A DNA stretch of 64,000 nucleotides from Ophiosphaerella korrae (Eukaryota; Ascomycota; Dothideomycetes; Pleosporales; Phaeosphaeriaceae). Position 1 is the first letter of the stretch. Every line of letters begins with the position of its first letter. The notes under the pieces were generated by a model. That model saw only the letters and a program-made list of their open reading frames with translations. It searched no databases and had not been told where the DNA came from. Below, piece after piece: positions 45,736 through 57,794 of this stretch. The translations under genes and the position numbers were made by a program. The stretch spans positions 62,001 to 126,000 of the forward strand of contig JALNQF010000081.1 of NCBI GenBank assembly GCA_028456385.1, given 5' to 3'.

Positions 45736-46444
45736 GATGCTGCTTGTATAAATATATAGATCGGTTCACTCAGGGGTTGAGACGAGTTTATGATACTCAT
45801 ATATTCTTCTATGAATAAAACTTGTACGATATAAAATTATACAAAGAGATTCTCACTCGCGAATAAATTGTGGTGTGTAGCCAAGGTGCCCAACTCGCTT
45901 GTCAAATGGTAAATAGCAGCAATGCTGAGGGAGTGCAAAAAAGGTGGAGAACAAGGATTGTAAATGGTGAGAAACAAAAGCAAATCCAGGTCTAAGAAAT
46001 GAGAAATTCAATGATGCAAAACTGAAAACACCTCTTGGTTGAGTTTACCTGAAGGGTAAAGTAGACGCATGTATATGCATCTATGAATGGCTCAGTGAGA
46101 TCCGTGAGACAAGCATTGGGTGAAAGCTGGGTAGCTTCACCCATTTTGCTGTCCATGTGGAAAGAAGTGCAAATAAATATGCCGATTAAATTCCTAAAGG
46201 CATATCCAAATACTTATTAAGTGATATAGTAACCAAGGTGATACGTTTATGTGAGGAGTAAATAGCGTTCCCTTCGAGAGTGTTGGTAGTGAAAATTCTT
46301 AGAGATTGGACTCGGTTGGTGACGTGAAATCCAAGCTGTAAATTGCAGAACAGTTGCCTGATTTCTTCAGGTAGTCTTTAGCATTGGCGTGACGTTCCGT
46401 GCAGAAAATACTTATAGGCGTTGATATATAGTCGTGAGTGATCT
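45736..46444. other. Convergent 3' region between SWC5 and the RdRP gene
   Basis: AT-rich DNA expected to hold both polyadenylation regions. No gene seen. Confidence 0.5.
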
Positions 46445-49400
46445 TTAGTAACTGGCATATTCCACCGCGTTTTGAAACTCATCCTCGCTCTCATTATCAG
46501 CCTCATCTAGTTCAGCAGGTGGCTTGATGCGTTTCGGCTTCATACTAGTATATATTGATAACACCAATTCTCGCGAACCCAGAAAACTTTTGGCTTTCAA
46601 TCGTGCCAATTCCCTACCTGCCATCTTAAAAACGAAGTTGGCCTTTTTAGGTATTGGATATAATGCGTAAAGCGTTGACGCCTTGATGGTTTCCCACAAG
46701 AACGTGTCTGGACCACAATATGCTTCGACCCATGGCTTCACCTCATCTAAATTCGATTGTGAAGGCTGTATCGCTTGATAGAGTCGGTAGCACTCTTCTG
46801 CATGGGAATCCTTCTCTGCTAATGTAACCGTGGCCGATCGCAGGAAGCCGCCAGACCACTGTGAATTCAGCTCGACCAATCGAGTTTTAAGCACGCTCAA
46901 TTCGTTCTCGGTTGCAGGCCCCCCTTTTGCTAGGTGTTCATATGGATACATTAAGGTATTGTCCGGTGAGTCGCTGTTAGCGAATACTTGCTTTATCTGT
47001 TCGCCAGTCTCGGTATTGTGTTTGCGAAATACGTCGAAGTACAGCCAATCCACGATGTGTCCCGGCTTATGCCGATAGGCCTTCTGCCTCATTCTATCCA
47101 CCACATCAGTATCGTTGATGCCAGTGCAGTCGTCCATCGCTACTTTATAGGCAGGCAACTTGAGCTGAGGCCGAACTCCAAGCAATGCTTTCTGATATGA
47201 ATTGAAGTCTTGTCTGGTAAATATATACCCTTGTTTAGGTGCATCAACAAGAAGATCATGTAGGCCGCAGAGTTCATCCAACATTACTGAGGATATTTCG
47301 TTTTCTCGATACGTCAGCTTTTCGAGCAAGACTGTAGCCTGCCCAAGCAACGACGCATTAGACCGAAATTTGAAAGCTTCCTGCAGCAGGTTGTCTACCG
47401 AGTTCAAGTCGTCGGGGTCCATTATATCCTTTACTTTCTTTCTTTCAACCTTGATGCCATATGTTTTTGGATCTGGGCTTTGCACTGGCGCCGGAGCATT
47501 GAGGAACGGAGAGACCAGCTCGTCCTCCCAGCACAGCCAAAACAAGTCTCCATCATAATCACCACCTTGGAGTTTACCAGCAAGTGGAAATTGCCCTCGA
47601 GACGGGAAAACGACAATATCGACTAGATGTGAGAGGGCGGGGTGGACTACAGCGCGAACCTTTTGTATATCGGAGCGTCGACAGGCTGGTTGACGAGCGA
47701 CAAGGATGTTCATGTCCTTGAGATTTAGATAGCTCTCCTCCGTCAACTCGTCAACAAATCTGTTCGAGAAGTGTATATGAACTTCCCCAGGTCTGAGTAC
47801 TTCGAGGGGATCCGCAATTCCAAAGAGAAACGTTGACTTGCCCAACGATGTACGCAACTTTGATTCTTTCAAAAGTTGTTTGTTCTGTACAAAGCGCTTG
47901 ATTGTACCTGCTAGGTACGGTAGTTTTGTAGGATGGAAGCCGGATTCGAGTAATAACTTGATCTTCTCCTCTAAGATCACGGGCATAGCCCCTTGCCACA
48001 GGACATCGCCACTAGGGCCAGAAGAGGTTTTAGCACCGTTACGATGTAGCCATTCATACATCCTCGTGAGATCCTTCAATGCATACAGTAATTCGGCCCG
48101 ATCAGCATCTAAACGTCTGTTCATCATGGCAGCAATACAATCTCTTGGAACGCCGCGATCAACGAGGATCTGGATGAAGGAGATGTGGAGCTCAGACGGC
48201 GATGGCGCCGAGCTGTAATTTGAGACCTCGAAAGTTAGCCGTATAGGATCAAATCCGTCGTCATATTTATCTTGTGCGTGTGGGTTGAATTTCAGTTGGC
48301 TGTCGTTGATCTCTATCCAGAAATCGAGATCGTCTTGGTCCTTGCTGAACGACTCTCCACTGACGATCCACATACCCTTCGCCCCCCCAATACGACCCTG
48401 GAAAGCACTCGGTAGTGGCTGTGGTCCTTTTATTCCAACTGCATACCTGTATAGCTTCCAAATTTCGGTTGCGGCGGCGACGGAGATGCGCGAGCACCCA
48501 TCATTCATCACCTGTGGATCTTGAGGATTGTGCCAATGAAGCGTGGGGTCATTAAATTCAGTCGCTTCCTTGTCTCCTTTATCAGGATCCGAAAGTTTGT
48601 TTGGGACACGCCTGATCTGTGTCGGTTTGAAAATTAACGTCGGAACTGTCCGTGAGAGGCCTAAATCGAAGCGTGCGTATAGTTTGCAATATGTTTGATC
48701 TTGATTTGTTGCAAATGGCACGAACCAGTTAATCATTTCGCCAACAGAACAAGGGTGTTCAATACCACAGCCTTTCGTGGCAAAGAGCACAATGCGCTTA
48801 TCATGTGTAGCATCTTCTTGGCCACGTTTACCCTTTTTGTTTCTTGTCGGTTCAACATGAAATACTCTCCATTTCCGACCTAGAAATGTATGTTCCATGC
48901 CCAGCCATTCCTCCCATCGTTGACGTATTTTTTCCATATTTTCCTTACAGAATCGACTCGATGATTTACCCTCGAAGGTGGGCGCGGTCACGTACAAGTA
49001 GCGGTCAGATCCAAACTTCCTTTGAAAACGACAAGAATTGTCTGCCTGGATTGGCAAAACATCGAAGGTGAAGACAGGCCCGTCTAGCTTTGCGTTGAAT
49101 GAAATCTTGCCTTTGAAAGTGTATCCTTCAAAGTTTCGCTTCGCAGCATTCCAAAATTTGTTCCCTAGGCTCTTTTTAAGGGAAGAAGTCTTGGTATTAA
49201 TTTGGCTGTCGATGGCCGACCAAAAGAGCTCTGAATTTGCATATATAGTTTCATCGTGTACCACCTCGAGTAGGCTTTCTGGGGAAACGGAAAATTTTCC
49301 AGCAAGGTGTTGACAGATGAACCGAACGAAGTAAGGAATATCCTGGAAAAGCATGGACAGGTCCTGGACGAAAAGATTTTGGCCCGGTATGTTACGGATG

Positions 49401-51052
49401 ATGAACCATTCCTTGGGCCTCTTGGCTGAACCAGACTGCGGCTGCCCTGAGCGAACACTTGAGGGGAAATCAACATATGGAGGATTTTTCAGGTCGCGTT
49501 TGCCATCATTTGGCTTTTTTGATTCTTGAGACAACGTTATCGGTGGTAAGATAGTTTTTGAATGTGACTTTGTCGCTGCTTCGATTGTGTCGGCTACATT
49601 GTAAAGCATCTCATCATCGATCGAGCCGTAGGTTGAATTACTCTCTCGACTAGCTTCCTGCGAAAGGGCGCGTTCTCTTTCCCTCTGTACTTGGAGATGA
49701 TGCTCGCGTTCATGCTTCATCGCTTCCGTTTCTGCTGCTGCGACTGGGATAGGCCCGTAGCTAGTCGAGTTCGTTCTTGTAGATTTATAATCCGAGGCAT
49801 TTCCCGGGGCGGCATCCTCTCGCTCGCTTTGCTTAGCATTTTCTTGCTCAACCCTGCGAAGCGCCGTATCCATTTCTGTTGTTACTGGTAAAGACTCGAG
49901 GCGTGATGAGCTCGTCTTTATGAACCTATTATATGGTGCACATTCATTAACCCCATCAGTCTCGAACGACGTATTCGCACTTATCGCTTGCGTTCGTTGC
50001 GTAGAGAAGACGGAGTTAGTATTATTAAACGATGTATTGGCCGAGGAAACCACAGAGGCGGCCACTTTGGGTTGAAACGAACGAGCCATTTCTGGTAGTG
50101 GCTTTTTGAACTGAAGTGGACTGATTGCGTGGTCGACTGGATGCCTTCCTTTGGAAGTACGCGAGTTCTTTGGTGAGGACTCTGAAGCACTTGAGCCTTC
50201 AGATGGCCTTTTCCTAGCATGGGGTCTTATATTTCCCCGTCTGTCCACTGCAGATTCCGAAGGTGAAGGTGGCGTGTGGTAATCATCGTCATCGTCGTCG
50301 CTATCGCTATCGCCATCCACATCGGTCGGCGACCCTGGGTCGGCACCGGCAGCAGTGTGATATGAATCGGCTCTTTCATCATCTTTAATAGGTGCCTGAA
50401 ACCGGAGAGCAGTTCGGGGAGGTCGATCAGCTGCGACTTCAGATCAGCCTTATCTTACTTTGAGCTGGATGGGGAGAATGAAAGATGATCATAAAGTATA
50501 CATAGTTCTAGAATTTAAGTGGAGAAGATGATGTAGAAGCGGAGTGCGGGTAATAGTAGGTATCCAATCAATTTTAAGGGTCCGCCTACCCTTAGATATG
50601 TGCCTATGCCGCGATACTGAAGGCGTACCGGGAGGAACCTTGCTTTTAAGCACGTCATATAATAGATCTAAGTGCCTCTCTGGCGCAGCCGTCGTTGCAA
50701 GATCTCGAAATAGCTTTACTGATGACTCGAGTATTGACACATTGTGATAGTATAACCGTTTGAATAAGCCGTAGATATTGTCAGTAGTGCCCTTGTTAGC
50801 GTTGGATGGCGACCATTCGTTTCCGCGAATCCGGAGACCCAAACGCCATTCGTCCTCCAAAGCTTGGAACCGTCTGTTGAGGTCCGCTCCGGATTTGGTC
50901 GGCTTTGTGTCGAGGGCAGCTCTGGAGTTTGCGTGCTGCGGTGTTCTGGGTAGTGAAACAGATTCAGCAAGCGCCACACTTGGATTGGCCCAAATTCTTG
51001 CGTCGTAGTTGCCTTGGTTCAAGCGTTGGTTCAGCCGCGGGGACGGCCGCAT
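46445..51052 (-). CDS. RNA-dependent RNA polymerase, QDE-1-like
   Basis: Cellular RdRP of the RNA-silencing pathway, which makes double-stranded RNA for Dicer. The main exon runs from about 50396 to 46445 with more than 1290 codons. It encodes LAGKLQGGDYDGDLFWLCWE near 47565-47530; DYDGD is the catalytic metal-binding motif of the double-psi barrel, and the Tyr form is that of the QDE-1 clade. Other landmarks: FSNRFVDELTEESYLNLKDM, VHPALSHLVDIVVFPSRGQF and YHKPG-like AYRHKPGHIVDWLYFD. An upstream exon (51052 to roughly 50590) holds NRRFQALEDEWRLGLRIRG, a plausible N-terminal domain piece. I could not fix the splice sites between the two (50396-50590), so the N-terminus is provisional. The region between them and the catalytic core is Ser-rich and disordered. 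Confidence 0.88.
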
Positions 51053-51558
51053 GGTCGTAAGTGGCTAAACCTGAGGCAACCGGAGCCCATCCAAAACAAT
51101 ATGGATATGGATGCTATGTGACAACAAGCAAGGAAACTCTTTCAGAGGAATCGCTGCGAGTATGTGATCTGAGCCTCAGGCTGAATTGCAAAGCATGACG
51201 GCACGTGGTCTGTGCATGAATTCACGTAACGCGCTTCGCGCTGTCACAGGACTCTTGGCGCACTTGGTCCTTCACTGCTAGTTACAGTTGTTAACAGTCT
51301 AGATGTGGAAAGAATCATAAATTTATCTGGGCCGCCACTCAAATTCTGCAAGTCTTCGGATGCTTTTGCATTAAAGCCACGTGTCACGAAATATCGCGGC
51401 GATTACATATGACGGGCTATATATAGATCCAGGATAGTCATAGATTCGTGATGCTTTTCGCCCTATAGCAGCGCTCCATCATGCAATGTGTTTGCTCATG
51501 ATTCCAACATCCCAAATGGATTTCTTTCTACATGGTCAATCCGATCTTACTCCCAAAT

Positions 51559-52317
51559 CTAGACCTTGGTCTCAGACAAACCATGTTTCCACACAGTCAC
51601 ATAGGGGGTGACACCATCCTCGCGGTAGTTGAGAAGAACGATCATGCCATCAGGGTCCATTGTCTCGCCGGTGAAGAACTCGAAGTCCTTGAAGCTGCCG
51701 ATGATCTTCTTGGCAAAACCTGAAGCCTTGGTCTCGAAATCCTTGACCTCGTCGTCGCTGGCACCGTCCTCCTTGAGCTTCGCCTTGACCGCCTTCATGT
51801 AACCTGGCTGGATTTAGCGTCACACGCGCCGCATCTGTGCAACTGACACGCACCCTTGAGATATGTGAGATAGCCCTTCTTGTCGAAGCTGGTTGAGTTC
51901 AGGCGGAAAGAGTGGACAACGTCGATGACTTGCTCGGCGGTGTCTTCGGCGCCCTCCTCAGCCTCCTCAGCAGATGCATTGGCACCGGTATCTAGAGCAG
52001 AGGGGTCAGTCCAGGGGGCTGTGCAGAATGAGCCGAGCGGGGTTGGAAAACCGCACCGAATGTCTCGCCTCCAACAGAAATCTTTCTGCAGTCGGCCTCG
52101 TAGGCGACGCCGTCGACTTCCTTGAGATCATACGAGTCGGAGATGATCTCGTCGCCGGTGAGAATGTCCTGCGCTGGGCATTAGCAGTGGTAGGCAGTGA
52201 ATGTGGCCGTGAAGGCTGCGACACGCCCCATGCTCTGAGAAGGCGGGGTAATTGCGCCAGCCAGGCAGGGCAGGACAGCGCGCCAGCCAGACAAGAGCAT
52301 ACCTTGTAAATGATCAT
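51559..52317 (-). CDS. Translationally controlled tumor protein homologue (TCTP)
   Basis: Conserved cytosolic protein tied to translation and stress response (yeast Tma19). Minus-strand exons 52317-52303, 52168-52057, 51991-51854 and 51803-51559 give 169 residues, a typical length. It starts [20 protein letters not shown]; the mobile loop follows SVGGETF. The signature [10 protein letters not shown] and [20 protein letters not shown] are present, and it ends [14 protein letters not shown]. The first exon codes for five residues only. Head to head with the SUR2 gene over about 630 bp. Confidence 0.94.
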
Positions 52318-52948
52318 GGTGACGGTGGCGGGTGTGGAGGGCGGGAGAGGGGGAGAGGGAGAAGGAGTGAAAGGCGGATCAGGTGCAGGGCGGAGGAGCT
52401 GGACGCTGGACGGGAGCGAGGCGCTGGACGGCAAGTGGGAGCAAATCTTTGGTGGGGTCGAAATTCGGACTGGGAGCACTAGGCCCAACGCAGCGGCTAG
52501 CGGGCTCCTGCGCCAAGGAGGCCGTCCAGGAGGCAGTGCTGGGGGGCCTGGCTGACCGTCGGTGATATCGGCCAGCGAGCAGGACATGACGCGCAGAATC
52601 TCCTGGATCCCAACCTCAGCAGAGCGACCACCTCGCACCACCCTCACACGACCCTGTTTACGCCACGCTTCGCTCTGCTCACCGCAGCCTCTCCTTCTGA
52701 GCCCACGCCGTTCCATCACCGCGCCATTCCGCCTGCCACCGTCCCTAATTCCTAGCGCGCGACCACATCGCTCGCTCTTCCTAATTTCCCTGGTCCGCGC
52801 CATCCGGCCTCCAGTTCCCTGCCGCTGTCTGCAGCACCGCCCTACATCCACCCCCCCCTCTGCCCATTGCCTCTGACCAGCTTCGCTTTGCACTGTGAAC
52901 GCACTCTCAACTGCTATTTTGCGAAGCCTCCATCCTACACGCCACACC
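52318..52948. other. Divergent promoter of TCTP and SUR2
   Basis: GC-rich, with pyrimidine-rich stretches on the plus strand near 52640-52870 as expected for a SUR2 leader. No gene seen. Confidence 0.5.
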
Positions 52949-54282
52949 ATGGCGGGCGCAAACGCAACCCTGCACAACCTCCCTCCGCTGCCTGGATACA
53001 CCCTATATCCTCTCACGCCGCTCGTCTCATGGGCCTCGGACGCTCTTCTCCAAGCTGCGCTGCCCGTCATTGGATACTGGGTCGTCTCTTTAATCTTCCA
53101 CACCATTGACGTATACGACCTGTTCCCCCAGTACCGGTTACACACCCCAGCCGAGGTGCTCAGGCGCAATCATGTGTCGCGGTATGAAGTCCTACGCGAC
53201 GTCATTCTGCAGCAGATAATTCAGGTTGCTGCCTCCTTCAGCCTGTCGGTCTTCGACGATGCGCCAACAATTGGCAAGGCAGACTACGACGTCGCTTGGT
53301 ATGCGCAGAAGATCCGTCTGGCGCAGCGTGCAGTGCCCTACGTCTTGTCTACAGTAGGACTCAACCCTACCGGTTTGGCTGATAAGCTGTCGGAATCGCA
53401 ACCTACCCTTGCTTCCGTGGCCATGGGCGGAGAATACCCCGGACTGGTCCAGACCATCACTGTTGCCGGTGGACGCACCGTGGTTCCTGCCTTTGCACCC
53501 TGGGAGATGACCGTAGCCAGCTTCATGTATTGGTTCGCTATCCCGGCAGTCCAATTTGCTGCTGCCATTGTCATCATTGATGCCTGGGAGTATATGCTCC
53601 ATCGCGCCATGCACATGAACAAGTGGTTATATGGTGAGCCTAGCAGCATTTATTTAGCTTCGTCAACCAGCTGACTCTTTAAGCGACATTCCACTCGCGC
53701 CATCACCGTCTCTATGTACCCTACGCATACGGTGCTTTGTACAATCATCCTCTCGAGGGCTTTGCTCTCGATACGTTGGGTGCTGGATTGGCCTACCTAT
53801 TCACGGGTATGACAATGAGGCAATCCATGTGGTTCTTCACTGGGTCCACTATCAAGACGGTCCTCGATCATGGCGGATATGCATTTCCGTATGACCCATT
53901 ACACTGGATCTTCCCCAATGACGCCGCCTACCACGATATTCACCATCAAAGCTGGGGAATCAAGACCAACTTCTCTCAGCCATATTTCATTTACCTCGAC
54001 CGCCTAGGCGGAACCATGTACAAGGGCGATGCGAAAGAGAAGTACGAGCGAGCCCGTCGCACCGCGCAGCAAAAAATGGACCAAGAGAAAGAGAATGAGG
54101 CGAAAGGGGTACCTGCAGATGAAAACATTCGATCACAAGGAGCTGCAACACCGCGTATATCGCGGAAGAAGGCAACCAGCATTTCATCGCCAGCAGGGAA
54201 TTTCAAAGATCTGACCAACATGGTCAACTCAAATCTCCATGGTCGTAGAGCGAATGTCCTAGGCATGGAGAGCTCACGCTGA
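52949..54282 (+). CDS. SUR2: Sphinganine C4-hydroxylase (Sur2 type, fatty acid hydroxylase superfamily)
   Basis: ER-membrane di-iron hydroxylase that converts dihydrosphingosine to phytosphingosine. Exons 52949-53633 and 53684-54282 give 427 residues. The three His boxes are present: LHRAMH (HxxxH), TFHSRHHRLYVPYAYGALYN (HxxHH, rebuilt across the intron) and YHDIHHQSWG (HxxHH). DAWEYMLHRAMHMNKWLY and NHPLEGFALDTLG are typical of the family. Several membrane helices lie before the first box. The tail (from about residue 330) is polar and Lys/Glu-rich and longer than in yeast. The ATG at 52949 in CACACCATGG context was chosen over an upstream in-frame ATG at 52895. Confidence 0.92.
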
Positions 54283-54863
54283 ATTGTTTTATCCTGAAAG
54301 CATTGTCTGTCTTGTCTTACGTAAACATTATGCATCTGGGATAGGTAATGTATAGTTTTCTGGTGTACAAACTTGGAAAAGATTTGATACATTCGCTTCA
54401 TTGTTTTGTATTACATTTTTGGATTCTTCCGGATGTTGCACCATGTTCTGTTGAATGTGTTCGGCCATCCTTGACTTTTGGGGCATTCGCTTATGTAGTG
54501 TATGAAGACTAGTTGGCGTCATGATGGCTGATCCGGATTACGACACTCAATCATTTTGGTTGTTTCTCCATTTGGTGTCATTGCATTGAGACTTTTTCTT
54601 GATGTGCTGCTGACATTGAGAGCACAGGATATCCATTATTTCATCATGAAAGCGTCAAACTCATAATGATGTAGTTGGGCCAAATATTCCTTGACAATGT
54701 ATAATCACCCTCACGCAGTCTCCGCGTATACTCGCCACACAGTGCACATAACAACACAAACTCAGATTGTATTGTGCTTACACCATCTCACAAAGTTAGA
54801 AGCGTATCAGGCATAAATCTTCACTTCCAACTTGACTCCCGGCCTAAATCACACCGATCACTG
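54283..54863. other. Intergenic region
   Basis: The SUR2 3' flank and promoter of the next gene. No gene seen. Confidence 0.45.
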
Positions 54864-56579
54864 ATGAACCCTGTGACTATTTTCGTTAACTACACCATAT
54901 ATATACCCACATTACACACAGCAAAGCTAGAGGTGCCCAAAATGATGCAGAGAAGCCTCCCATCCTCCGTATCTCCCAAGTTTCAAAACATAGGCACCCG
55001 CAACCTTCATAACAACGAGATCAAGAAACTCGTAAGTGTCCTAAGCGACGCTTCTTCTCCACAGATAGTCAAGGGTACTATCGAGGAGCTACCTTGCAGG
55101 CTGCAGCAGCCTCGCCACCTCCGGAGCACTCTTTGCCGCACGCACATAGGCCTCAACTGCCATCTCATCAATGAGATCTGGGCTTGGGTGAAGCATGAAT
55201 TAACGGATAGTATTGGTGAGTTCATCTACCCAATTATCATGAGCGGGAATCTGAGCGGTCCCGAGGAGCTAAGGCTGCGGCAGCTGGAGCCTGTGCTACA
55301 GATGTGGCGCAAGGATTTCAAGCCTGAGACATCTGCACCACCCGGTCGTTCGCCGATAACGCATGGAAACAAATGGGAATATGACGCTGAACAATGTCCT
55401 GCTTGTATGATCGTGCGTATCAGATCAGACGTCAGGGTTTTATTTGCTCTCTATGCCGGCATGATCGGCCGATTCCGCCTCAACAAACTCATTACCAAGA
55501 AAGTACTTGCCGAGCTGGGTGTAGCAAGCCTAGACAATCCACTCGCTACCAGAGAAGCACTTGCCAAGCTGGGTGTAGCAAGCCTTAACAATCCACGATC
55601 TAAGCGTGTCCGCTTTGTTAGATACTGGCTCAAGGCAATACCCGATGGTGGCACACTCTTGCATAATGCAACAGAGTTTGGAATCAAATTGAAGAGGATG
55701 TATAAAGATTGGAAAGAGCTTCGACAAAAAGAGCGACCAAGTGTGTATGGGGGACGGTATAGCATTGATGGGGCTACACATCGACGTATGCCTCGGCCTA
55801 CGTATCCATTCCATGACGGCAAGGTAACTATCGGTTCCAAGATTGGACCAAACCCACGACCGAAGAACGTTCGTTACTACTCACCACTCGAGGATCTCGG
55901 CATGAAAGCCCCATCGCAAAACTACCAAGCGCGAGTCTCGCACCATCTCTCGCGCCGCGAGACATTTCGATACTCCCCTTTCGAGAACAAACATGCCCTA
56001 GCCCGACGGTGCAGCACAAAGATCGTATCGTCACGCCGCGGCTCCACTGTCCACCCATCAGACAGTGCTTCCGTCCGTGATCGCTGCCACCCCTACATCC
56101 GAAGATCAGCGTCTCTCCAAGAGTGTCGCATACCCACACCCCCCAATTCACCCACCCCATGGGAGACCAAGCGCTATTCCGACGACCTCCCATCCGCGCC
56201 ATCCGCAAACTCGCGACTTCGCGTCACCGCCTCTACTGGAATAGCGTCCTCGCGCCACACCTCCGGCGCCTTTTCCTACGACGGCGGTAATGCTGGTGCG
56301 TTTCAGCTGTACGAGTCGTTCCAGCACGGAGTTACGTACCAGGAGATGCTCGAGAAGTATAGGCGCTTGCTTGCACCGCATCCGCTTGAGACCGGTGAGC
56401 TGCCGGAGCCGCAGCGCCAGTCTATGTATTATGGGTTTGAAGCTGGTGGAATGATTGATAAACCTTTTGCGGATGATGATGAGGAATGGGAGTGGGAGGG
56501 AGGCAGTGGGCTAGTGAGGAGGAGGAGACAGAGGAGTGAGAGGAGAATGACGAGAGAGTGTCACGGTAAGCTGTTATGA
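54864..56579 (+). CDS. Uncharacterised protein with internal 18-residue duplication
   Basis: Open frame of 571 residues from 54864; a start at 54942 would give 545. No family recognised. The N-terminal half is predicted globular (VSPKFQNIGTRNLHNNEIKK, NCHLINEIWAWVKHELTDS). Residues near 215-245 contain a tandem duplication, LAELGVASLDNP then LAKLGVASLNNP, encoded by a 54-bp repeat. The C-terminal half is basic and Ser/Pro-rich (RRSASLQECRIPTPPNSPTP), then an acidic patch (DDDEEWEWEGG) and a basic end. Codon use and length support a real gene. The start codon is uncertain because of a TATA-like run at 54897-54906. Confidence 0.6.
   Translation: MNPVTIFVNYTIYIPTLHTAKLEVPKMMQRSLPSSVSPKFQNIGTRNLHNNEIKKLVSVLSDASSPQIVKGTIEELPCRLQQPRHLRSTLCRTHIGLNCHLINEIWAWVKHELTDSIGEFIYPIIMSGNLSGPEELRLRQLEPVLQMWRKDFKPETSAPPGRSPITHGNKWEYDAEQCPACMIVRIRSDVRVLFALYAGMIGRFRLNKLITKKVLAELGVASLDNPLATREALAKLGVASLNNPRSKRVRFVRYWLKAIPDGGTLLHNATEFGIKLKRMYKDWKELRQKERPSVYGGRYSIDGATHRRMPRPTYPFHDGKVTIGSKIGPNPRPKNVRYYSPLEDLGMKAPSQNYQARVSHHLSRRETFRYSPFENKHALARRCSTKIVSSRRGSTVHPSDSASVRDRCHPYIRRSASLQECRIPTPPNSPTPWETKRYSDDLPSAPSANSRLRVTASTGIASSRHTSGAFSYDGGNAGAFQLYESFQHGVTYQEMLEKYRRLLAPHPLETGELPEPQRQSMYYGFEAGGMIDKPFADDDEEWEWEGGSGLVRRRRQRSERRMTRECHGKLL
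55505..55596. repeat. Two-copy tandem repeat, 54-bp period, within coding sequence
   Basis: Copies begin at 55505 and 55559 and match over about 38 bp with two or three differences. Confidence 0.85.
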
Positions 56580-56976
56580 GTGTTTTTTTTTGGATGGGAC
56601 AGTTAGGAGTTTATTTTTAGTCTATTGAAATATTTAAATTTTTTCTATCATGCAGTGTGCATCATGCCATCGTGAATTGGACACGTTGTAGTCTCCGAAA
56701 ATACAGAAGGGAGAAGTTAAATCATGAATGCCCACAATATTCGGGAATTTAAAGGCCGTCCCAGTATGTTTCATGTATTGCCAATCGATTTCTGCACGTC
56801 TTTCGAGTCGTTAGAGAGTCGTTAAGAGTGAGAATGATTCCGAGGTATTGATCACCTTTCGATCAGTGTTATTTGTCGGTTATTCGGAAATGGGAACCGT
56901 CTTAGTTTGCTTTCACTAAACACTGGTCAGCAAGTGTGCCAGTGAATCGTACAATGTACCTTTGGTATTGGCCTGA
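56580..56976. other. AT-rich intergenic region
   Basis: Convergent 3' space between the uncharacterised gene and the BTB relic. No gene seen. Confidence 0.45.
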
Positions 56977-57794
56977 TTAGGAAGGAGCCCGAGTTGCGAA
57001 TACTCCGTTGACCTTGTAGCAAGGCTTTCCGCTCTCAGTATGCATGTGGTGTCGGCACGAATTCTTCAGGTCAAAGGGATCTGGCATATTCTGGATCTTC
57101 TTACCAGAGATTACATATGGTTTTGCAGCTTTGAAAAGGTCGACCATAAGATCTATTCCCTGGGTCGTACGGGGCACCTCAGAAATCACCTCTTGGTCAC
57201 TGACTTGGAAGAGGAGTTTGTCAATACGCAAACGGTCAAGATACGAGCTGTTTAGTTGACCTCTGAATATGACTGGTCTGTGCAGGCCATGTCGCACTCC
57301 GTGATCAACTTGATAACCCCATCTACAATGGCATCGTGAAAGCTTGTAGCTTGCAGGGTTCATAGCAAGTTTGAGCAATCGATTACAATGTGTTAGGTCG
57401 TAGGCGCATGCAATGCATCCTGTACCGGCGAATCCTGGAGCTTCCCATCCGACCGGATGAAGAGAAGGCCTGACAGCAAGAACTTGACGTAAACCCAGAA
57501 TTCAAGGACGCTCGTATCAGACAAGGTAATTCGAGTATCAGAAAAGACAATAGCTGTTTTTTTTTAATTCATTCTCGAAGAAGTCGGAGCTTTCGCAAAG
57601 TGGTCGTTTATGAAGTAGGAACGTCTTTTGCTTTCCTCTAGTGCCGACGATGACCGTAACCGTGTCATTGAATAGGCTGAGAACAAAGCATCAGCTTACG
57701 ATAGCCTGAGATTTGTAAAATGGCCTCACCCTAGCCCTTGATCGATACTTCGAAGCAATTTGCTTGCATGCTCTTCGTTTCCGTGTTCGTCCAT
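56977..57794 (-). pseudogene. Decayed BTB/POZ-domain gene
   Basis: From the ATG at 57794 the minus strand reads a short N-terminus, then a splice into LFNDTVTVIVGTRGKQKTF, LLHKRPLCESSDFFENELK. This is the classic start of Pleosporales BTB/POZ proteins, which act as protein-interaction modules. At an A9 run (57565-57557) the frame breaks; the matching continuation AIVFSDTRITLSDTSVLEF is in another frame. Further on, KATSFHDAIVDGVIKL-type sequence, normal for the C-terminal part, lies in a frame different from the long open frame at 57378-56977. At least two frame changes are therefore needed, so the gene is most likely broken. A sequencing error at the homopolymer could explain only the first break. 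Confidence 0.6.
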
